A DNA stretch of 64,000 nucleotides, from assembly GCA_951799425.1 (NCBI GenBank), contig OX637394.1:49913142-49977141 (forward strand), given 5' to 3'. The DNA comes from Ilex aquifolium. Lineage: Eukaryota; Streptophyta; Magnoliopsida; Aquifoliales; Aquifoliaceae. Shown here piece by piece: positions 57,552 to 64,000 of this stretch. Positions within the stretch are counted from its first letter, which is position 1; every line of letters begins with the position of its first letter. The position numbers and the translations under genes were made by a program. Under the pieces are notes generated by a model that saw only the letters and a list, made by a program, of their open reading frames with translations, was not told the origin of the DNA and did not search any database.

Positions 57552-58102
57552 TCTTTGTTAGATTTTTTTTTCGAAAAAGCCAACTTTGTGTATTTAGTTT
57601 TGTAGTAACTTTTCATTGGGTGTACATACCACATGATAGTGTTGTATTAAACTCATTCTAACTTTTCTCCCCAAGTAGCCATGCAAAAATATTATTGGTG
57701 ATTAACGGGGATCTGAGATTAGTGTAACGAATGCATCAATTAAAATTAATTACAATATACTTCGAATTTGCTTTCTCGGATTTTTTTAATTTCCCGTGGA
57801 TTATTTCTTCGATTTCTATCGTTTTCCATAAACTAATCTGATTACCTTTTCAATTCGGTTTCCTGATGGAATGTTAGTAAGGGATAATCCATTTACAAAT
57901 CTCATTGAAGTTCTTAAGCAACATGGTGTTCCGAGATTAATTAAATTGCTAAAACGGGACTCATTTCGTTACCAAGGACTTTGCAGCGTTACTGAAAATG
58001 GGCCGATCCGTCGTAGACCTTGTTTTATCTTGCATGATGTGATTCTATCTTGATTGTGATCACTTAACCATAGGTAAGTAATAGTAAATTTATGGGTGTC
58101 AA
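57552..58102. other. Intergenic DNA, nothing recognised
   Basis: The 60-codon frame at 57871-58053 has no recognisable similarity. No repeat ends were found. Confidence 0.45.
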
Positions 58103-58324
58103 TTTTTTTTTTGGTTTAACGGTCAAGGTGTTTGGATTACCTTACGCGTACTTCGACTAATTCTCTCTTCAGTTCGATTAAAGGTAGGTCATCCATACTG
58201 AGACTAGGGTATCCATGAAGGATAAATCTCTCATAGCCTTGTCCCAAGGGGTTGTCAATATTTGAACTCAAAACATCTAAGTTTACTACTTGTCGTTATT
58301 GCCACTTGAACTACCTTAGAGTTT
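58103..58324 (-). mobile_element. SINE in minus orientation
   Basis: On the minus strand it has a box A-like TAGTTCAAGTGGCAA and box B-like GAGTTCAAAT near its 5' end. Its 3' end is a poly(A) stretch that reads as a T-run on the plus strand at 58103-58112. Diverged flanks GGGTGTCAAT (58094-58103) and GGGATGTTAAT (58325-58335) look like a target duplication. Its 3' end resembles that of the SINE at 35600. Confidence 0.65.
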
Positions 58325-58958
58325 GGGATGTTAATTTTCCTCGTCATAGGTTGACCGTAGTTTGTCAGGATCAGTCAGCATTAATCAGTCACAGACATGT
58401 GGTACTTGTTGTCCCATTCCATCAGGGGAACGATAGTTACACAAATCACTACGCTCGGTCCTGAGAGGGGACTCCGGAAGCTTTTGACTACTCACAGGAA
58501 TCTATTTGGACTGAGCAGAGGAAACGGACCAAGTTGGCATCCCTCGGCATATCAACGACGAGCATCCATGGGTCGGTTCTATGTTTCTACGACTCGGTGT
58601 AACTTAGACCCTGATTACGAGGACATTTGGGAAACATCGACAACACAAGCCAAGGAGACACCCTCGACTTATAACTATTTAGAGGCTCGACCATCGAAGT
58701 GACCCCGATAGGTGTGTCTACCTAGAAGTAATCGAAGGAATGTCAACTGACAATCGTACTTAACGACTAGTAGGCATGGTTCCATTTCCCCAGGAGGTCA
58801 GAGTGCTAAAAAAAGTACACTGTGACCAATCATGAGGGGCATTATTGAATTCTCAATGAACGTCAGTCCCGAGGTTTTACTAATCATTAAATGCTCCTCA
58901 TAAGCATATGCTCGCATGAAAAAAATAGTTAATCCTCGGGGAAGCATAGGCCAAGAAC
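58325..58958. other. Intergenic DNA of unresolved origin
   Basis: Higher in G+C than the surrounding DNA at about 58330-58760, with open frames in two phases (58252-58464 and 58397-58702) but no recognised domain. It could be a decayed retrotransposon part, which cannot be shown here. Confidence 0.35.
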
Positions 58959-60167
58959 CATAGTTTTAAAACCCGGTCCGAATATCAACCCGGCAAAGAG
59001 ATCAGGTCAATGGGTCACTGGTTGAACCAACCATATAATAAATAATAATAAATATGCTAAAAAATCACAATAATTATGATAATAACAGCAAATATGTAAA
59101 GTTAAGTTAGAAAAATCATCAAACATATATCCAATTCATTTAATTTCCAATACAAATTAAGATACCTAAAGCAATAAATCCAACATCATCTCATTTCACA
59201 CATCAATAACATCCCAAAAATATTTTGTAAATTGTTATAGTGTTGTAAATTGTTGTAAATTTTCTCATTTCATTTCACAACAACAATAATAACAATAAGT
59301 CAATAACCATTAAATTATATCCTTTGTTTGGTTCAAAAAATATAGTAACAACAGGCACCACAATAGCTAAAATGAATCATAAAATCCCAAGTTACTCAGC
59401 ATTGGCCCTCGTTTCAACAATTTGGCTTGAATCACACACAACTTAGATAAAAAATTATGAACCATATTAGTAGATTAGGGCATATATCCATATACTGTGC
59501 AATGTACATGTTACTGCTAGAGAATAGAGAGACCGAGACCAACAGAGATAACAACAGAGAGAGAGTGGGAGAGAGAATGAGATAGAGAGTAATGTATCTG
59601 CTGTCAATGGTTATCGATGGAGTTGAAGAGATAGAGAAAAGAGGCTATTGATTTAGGGTTGTTGAAGAGAAGAGGTTGTCGTTGTGTCGCAGACTTGCAG
59701 AGAACAGAGACTGTCGGAGCAGGCTCGCAGCGGCTAATCGATCGTTGCGAAGAGAAGAGGCAGAGGTTGGCTTGGCTGGTCTTCGTCGTTTTTCGTTCGA
59801 CTTGATGAACAGACCAAGCGAATGAGATGTGAGAGACTGTGGACTCCAATCGCAGTCGTTGAGAGAGAGAGAGGCGGAGAGGTTCAGTTCGTGAAGAAGG
59901 GGGGCTGGTTTGGGGAATGGGGAAGGAACGATTAGGGCAGCAAGGCAAAAATGCCAAAAAGGCCCCAAAATTCAATTTTTATAACAAATAAAGAAACCCG
60001 ACCGATTTGAGTAACTCGTCCGATTTGACGATTTTTTCCAATTTTTTCCCGGGTAGCCGGGTTTACTCCGGTTTTAGTGCATAAACGATCCAATAGGTGA
60101 ACCGGCCTGGTTTAGGCACCGGTTCACCAGGTCAACCCGCCGAGCCGGACTGGGTTTTAAAACACTG
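58959..60167. mobile_element. Non-autonomous hAT-type element, 1.2 kb, 8-bp TSD
   Basis: CCAAGAAC flanks both sides exactly (58951-58958 and 60168-60175). The left end CATAGTTTTAAAACCCGGTC and the reverse-complemented right end CAGTGTTTTAAAACCCAGTC form terminal inverted repeats starting with CA. Further in, both sides carry GGTCAA/GGTTGAACC-type sequence in inverted order. An 8-bp TSD and CA ends support hAT. The interior has GAGA-rich sequence and a 123-codon minus-strand frame (59604-59975) without a transposase domain. Confidence 0.82.
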
Positions 60168-60221
60168 CCAAGAACATTACCCATCCCCATTGACTGCCCA
60201 CTCCACGTCACAACCGCACCC

Positions 60222-62027
60222 ATGGCCAATTTGGCTGCCGGTACTGACCCAACCGCTGGCCTAAACCTACCACCAGACCCTCCCCCTCCCGACGCACACA
60301 CCTATACTGGCGGAGTTATCCACCACCCCACAGCCGGTGACTTGCATCACGTTGACCCCGCTAAGCAAACTCGGCCCATCCCTCATCCCATCATCAAACC
60401 CGGACCACTTCCCACAACTAATACCATCCGCCAATCTCCTCAAGCTAAACACCAACCTGGTCGAAACCCAACACAACCTAGTGCTCCCAAACCAGCCTTA
60501 CCCACAGCCCATAATTCTTGGACCCGACCCCCCGGATCTGCCCCGGATCCGACTCGACCACCTAAGTCATTCATAGATGTTTTGAGGGGATCCCCTGGCT
60601 CCGATGCCCCCACTCGTCGAGTTCCTCGGCCTGTCACACAGTACAGGGGTGCCCCGGCGGTTGATTTTTCTGACGAGGAGATTGAGAGTCTCGCAGCTCC
60701 TTTCAGGTTGGCCCTGGTGGGCAAGTTTATCCGAGGCCGCCCTCCGATGGAAATGATAAGGAGATTCCTTCAGCTGATTGGATTAAAGGGGCAGGTTAGT
60801 GCCTCTTTGTTAGATAGCCGACACGTGCTCCTGATGTGTGACCTTGAGGAGGATTACACCTGTCTCTGGGTGAAGCAAGCTTGGTCGGTTTATGGCAGAG
60901 AGATGCGCATGTTTAAGTGGACTCCGCAGTTTCGTTGTACTGAGGAATCACCCATAGTTCCTATCTGGATTTCATTCCCATATTTACCAGTCCACTTCGT
61001 GCGCTCACATGATGCACTATTCTCGATAGCATCGGCGATTGGGACGCCTTTACGGGTTGATCAGGCCACAACGAGTTTGAGTTGGCCTTCAGTTGCCAGG
61101 GTGCTGGTAGAGTATGATGTCACATGGAGGCGGGTGCCTAGGATTAGGATCGGCAGACAGGAGACTGGATTTTGGCAGGATGTGTTTTACGAGGATGTTC
61201 CACAATATTGTACTGGGTGTCGACATTTGGGCCATTTAGTGGAGACCTGCATCACCCACTCCCTGGCACGGGAGGGGGTCAGTGGAGACCGACCACAGCA
61301 GGGTCGAGGTGATGGCCAGCAGAGGACTAGACCACAGGAGGGTGCAGCCCCAGCCCCTATTGTTCCCCCTAGGAGTACCTCAGGGGGAGTGACAGATGTT
61401 GTTACTGTTGTTCCTCCCCCTAGGGCTGTAGTTACTACTGCTTTGGAGTCTGTTTCAGTTGCTCCTGTCCAGCTTGTTGAGCCGCGTGATATGGGTGAGC
61501 CTGTGGTTATGGTCAGTTCGGATACTATTCCTACTAATGTTGTGCAGGAGCAGAGTTTGTACCCCGATCCTTCAGAGCTAGTCCGTGATGAACCTATGAC
61601 TACCCCGGCTGCTCGTCCGTCTATTCGTGAGCTTCGAGGGGCTCAGAGTACCCCGGTTGTCACAGTTTCTAAGAGGCGTAGAGATAAGGGTGTTGTGACT
61701 TCTAGTCGGCCCACAGATTGCACCACCTCGACTGATATTCCTCTTAACCCTAGATTGTCTGCTGGGGTTGAGAGCCATTCTACTGGAAATATATCATCTG
61801 ATGAGTCATTGGGTGGTGATGTTGGATCTTTTTCTGACCCTCAGGAGGGCCTTTCTCAACCAGGAAGAGCTTTAGTTCTTTATGATGCTTCACAGTCCGG
61901 TAGGCAGGTTCCATTACGTAGATCTCAGCGTATTAGTAAGGGAGGTCGAGCAGGCAGAAAAGGTAGAGGTGGTAAGCCTGGACGTGGGACGCTTAGTGTG
62001 GTTCTTCCACTCCTTTCTGATGATTAG
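60222..62027 (+). CDS. LINE ORF1 protein with DUF4283 region and zinc knuckle, 601 aa
   Basis: The reading frame is uninterrupted. Residues 1-150 are Pro-rich and probably disordered. Residues about 150-300 resemble the DUF4283 region of plant LINE ORF1 proteins, with landmarks such as LVGKFIRGRPP, FKWTPQF and PIWISFPYLP. A CX2CX4HX4C zinc knuckle follows, with C330, C333, H338 and C343 (sequence CTGCRHLGHLVETC). Residues 345-601 are low in complexity and end in a basic tail (GGRAGRKGRGGKPGRG). By family knowledge ORF1 binds the element's RNA and forms the ribonucleoprotein particle. Its stop overlaps the ORF2 start (ATGATTAG at 62020-62027), so ORF2 may be translated by reinitiation. An intact ORF1 beside a broken ORF2 suggests recent decay. 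Confidence 0.88.
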   Translation: MANLAAGTDPTAGLNLPPDPPPPDAHTYTGGVIHHPTAGDLHHVDPAKQTRPIPHPIIKPGPLPTTNTIRQSPQAKHQPGRNPTQPSAPKPALPTAHNSWTRPPGSAPDPTRPPKSFIDVLRGSPGSDAPTRRVPRPVTQYRGAPAVDFSDEEIESLAAPFRLALVGKFIRGRPPMEMIRRFLQLIGLKGQVSASLLDSRHVLLMCDLEEDYTCLWVKQAWSVYGREMRMFKWTPQFRCTEESPIVPIWISFPYLPVHFVRSHDALFSIASAIGTPLRVDQATTSLSWPSVARVLVEYDVTWRRVPRIRIGRQETGFWQDVFYEDVPQYCTGCRHLGHLVETCITHSLAREGVSGDRPQQGRGDGQQRTRPQEGAAPAPIVPPRSTSGGVTDVVTVVPPPRAVVTTALESVSVAPVQLVEPRDMGEPVVMVSSDTIPTNVVQEQSLYPDPSELVRDEPMTTPAARPSIRELRGAQSTPVVTVSKRRRDKGVVTSSRPTDCTTSTDIPLNPRLSAGVESHSTGNISSDESLGGDVGSFSDPQEGLSQPGRALVLYDASQSGRQVPLRRSQRISKGGRAGRKGRGGKPGRGTLSVVLPLLSDD

Positions 62028-64000
62028 TACACTCATATGGAATATCAGAGGGATCAGCCAGGCTTCTTCGATTAGAAGGCTCAGGAAGCTGATCCGCTCA
62101 CACCACTTATCGATGTTATGTATTTTGGAGCCTTTTGTTGACCGGGATCGGTTAGAGTCTTTCAGGATTCGTTTGCGTATGGAGCATAATTTTTGCTCTA
62201 TTTCGGGGAAGATTTGGAACCTTTGGTCTTCCCTTTTTTTGTTAGAGGTTATTCAGGACGATGGTCAGGTGGTTCATTGCCAGGTGCGTCATTCTTCCTT
62301 ACCGGATCCAGTTTTTGTTTCTTTTGTATATGCCAGTTGCGTATCTTCTGTTCGGCAGGGTTTGTGGGATTCCTTGACACAGTTTGGGAGCATTCATGAT
62401 GGTCCGTGGATGGTTGGTGGGGATTTCAACGTTGTTGAGTCCCATTCTGAGATTCGAGGGGGTCATACACAATCTCAGTCTGCTATTGATGCCTTTTCCC
62501 TAGCTTTGTTATCTAGTGGTTTAGAGGATGTTGGGTTTGAGGGTACTCCGTTCACATGGACGAATGGACGTACTTGGAGGAGATTGGATAGAGTAGTGAT
62601 AAATGCTCAGTGGAGTTCTTATTTTTCTGTGTTTCGAGTGGCTCACCTGAATCGGACTTGTTCAGATGATTCATCATTGTTGATTTCTGGAGATCAGCGT
62701 CAGAGCAGAGGGCCGAGCCGGTTCAAGTTTCTTCACACTTGGACCAGGCACGGAGATTTTTTGGAGGTTGTACGGCAGAGCTGGACTATTCCTGTGTTCG
62801 CTTTAGGGATGTCTGCGTTTCAATCGAAGCTTATTCGATTGAAACAAACCCTGAAGGTCTGGAACAAGGAAGTGTTTGGTAATGTGTTTTAGCGAGTTTA
62901 GGAGGCCGAGGCCGAGGTCAGTAGGAGAGAGGTGGCACATGATCAGTCAGGGTCTCCTTCAGATCGGGCTGCTCTTCATCAGGCCAGGGCTGAGTTGTAG
63001 CAGACTTTACAGAGTGAAGAGTCCTTTATGAGACAGCAGTCCCGTGTCCGCTGGCTTCGAGAGGGGGATTCGAACACCCGCTTCTTTCATGCTTCAGTGA
63101 GGAAGAAGCGGCATGTTCTTTCAATCCATCGGATCCGGGGTGATGACGGAGAGTGGATTAATGAGCCTAGGGCTATTGGTACTTCGACAGTTTCCTTTTT
63201 TCAGGGATTGTTCTCTCTAGGGGCTGGTCAGGTTGAGGTTGCAGATTTTTCGGCTATTCCAGCTATTGTGACTGATGCAGATGATGTTGGGTTGTGTGCT
63301 ATGCCGACTTTGGAGGAGGTGAGACAGGTCGTATTCTCTATTGATTCAGATAGTGCGCCGGGGCCGGATGGGTTTTGCAGTCGTTTTTATCAGTTTTGCT
63401 GGGACATTGTGGGAGCAGATTTTCTGGCTGCAGTTCAGGATTATTTACGGGGTTCTCCTATGCCTCGAGGATTCATGAGTACGTTGGTGGTGCTTTTGCC
63501 CAAGAAGGAGTCACCTTCTATTTGGGCAGATTTTCGGCCGATCAATTTATGTAACGTGACCAACAAAGTGCTGACGAAGATCCTCGTTTCTCGTCTGTCG
63601 TCCTTGTTGCCGCGTATCATATCACCGACGCAGAGTGGGTTTGTGCGGGGCCGAGTGTTGCAGGATAGTGTTCTTTTAGCTCAGGAGTTGGTGCATGATT
63701 TGGGGAGAGGTTCCCGGGGTGGGAACGTCGTGCTGAAGCTAGATATGGCTAAAACATATGACAGGATGTCTTGGTCATTCATTCTCCAGATGTTGCGGGC
63801 TTTTGGGTTCTCTGAGGGCTGGATTTCTTTGGTTCGGCGGGCTATCTGGGGGCCGTGGTTTTCTGTGATGGTGAATGGGGTCAGTCAGGGTTTTTTTCAG
63901 TCGCAGGGGGGGCTGCGGCAGGGTGACCCCCTCTCTCCTTGTTTATTCATCATTGCTGCAGAGTATCTGTCTCGAGGCTTGGACTCTTTGTATGCTCGAT
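62020..64000 (+). pseudogene. LINE ORF2 (endonuclease and reverse transcriptase), interrupted and incomplete
   Basis: Starting at ATG 62020 the frame reads MISTLIWNIRGI, the usual N-terminus of a LINE AP-endonuclease. GGDFNVVES and FTWTNG follow in order. The final endonuclease motif reads SDDS (62661-62672) where SDHS is canonical, so the catalytic His is lost. TAG stops occur at 62890, 62899 and 62998. Beyond them the same frame is open to the window end and shows reverse transcriptase blocks: APGPDGF, LPKKE, FRPINLCN, LDMAKTYDRMSW with the first catalytic Asp, and GGLRQGDPLSP. The YADD block lies outside the window. The element cannot move by its own ORF2 but could be a substrate for others. 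Confidence 0.9.

Larger units (their letters stand above)
60176..64000 (+). mobile_element. LINE (L1-like non-LTR retrotransposon), 3' end outside the window
   Basis: Two consecutive frames have the standard plant LINE order: ORF1 with a DUF4283-type region and a CCHC knuckle, then ORF2 with an AP-endonuclease and reverse transcriptase. The 5' limit is not defined by a TSD; the hAT element lies about 54 bp upstream of the ORF1 ATG. The region is clearly richer in G+C than the rest of the window. The 3' part of the reverse transcriptase, the 3' UTR and the poly(A) tail are not in view. Confidence 0.88.

Noticed and set aside
59604..59975. 123-codon minus-strand frame as a transposase
   Set aside because: It lies inside the hAT element but shows no hAT dimerisation or catalytic motifs. 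The GAGA-rich sequence opens it by chance.
1..64000. CRISPR arrays, bacterial operons, riboswitches or phage attachment sites
   Set aside because: The DNA is plant nuclear sequence. None of the tandem repeats has the direct-repeat and unique-spacer structure of a CRISPR array.

Overview
The window is nuclear DNA of a flowering plant, very probably a eudicot. It is AT-rich, its genes have many GT-AG introns, and it carries plant Helitron, hAT, Harbinger, SINE and LINE elements. Three ordinary conserved genes sit in a heavily transposon-worked background. I could not identify the species. Exon models were built by hand from splice sites, reading phase and remembered family sequence. All three intron-containing models keep phase through every junction.

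Layout. Positions 1-9.06 kb are intergenic and full of small elements: a Harbinger-like element split by a hAT element, three SINE insertions (two with perfect target duplications), and two Helitrons lying head to tail. At 9,593-13,016 (+) lies an 8-exon gene for the plant homologue of LpxK, tetraacyldisaccharide 4'-kinase. Positions 13.4-17.5 kb hold inverted-repeat elements, a tRNA-Phe(GAA) gene (-), and the remains of a GDSL esterase/lipase gene. Two exon fragments of that gene are separated by a 1.46-kb near-palindromic foldback element. At 17,753-31,331 (-) lies MSH5, the meiotic MutS homologue, with 34 coding exons and 806 residues. LpxK and MSH5 converge tail to tail.

Positions 32-36.2 kb contain a third Helitron copy and a direct segmental duplication of about 0.9 kb, whose second copy carries a SINE. 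At 37,221-49,176 (+) lies a 14-exon gene for a plant protein related to the Rab3GAP catalytic subunit (685 residues). Positions 51.7-57.6 kb carry two tandemly duplicated, intronless genes for secreted glycine-rich proteins; remnants of LTR retrotransposons lie between them. From 58.1 kb onward there is a SINE, a 1.2-kb hAT-type element with an 8-bp target duplication, and the first 3.8 kb of a LINE. The LINE has an intact ORF1 and an ORF2 broken by three TAG codons, and it runs off the end of the window.

The conserved genes are unrelated housekeeping functions: a lipid A-like pathway in the mitochondrion, meiotic crossover formation, Rab GTPase regulation and cell-wall structure. No operon-like or pathway cluster is visible. 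The features most worth a second look are structural: the tandem Helitrons, the foldback-disrupted GDSL pseudogene, the duplicated glycine-rich genes, and the way the LINE has decayed. I found no clearly novel protein system.
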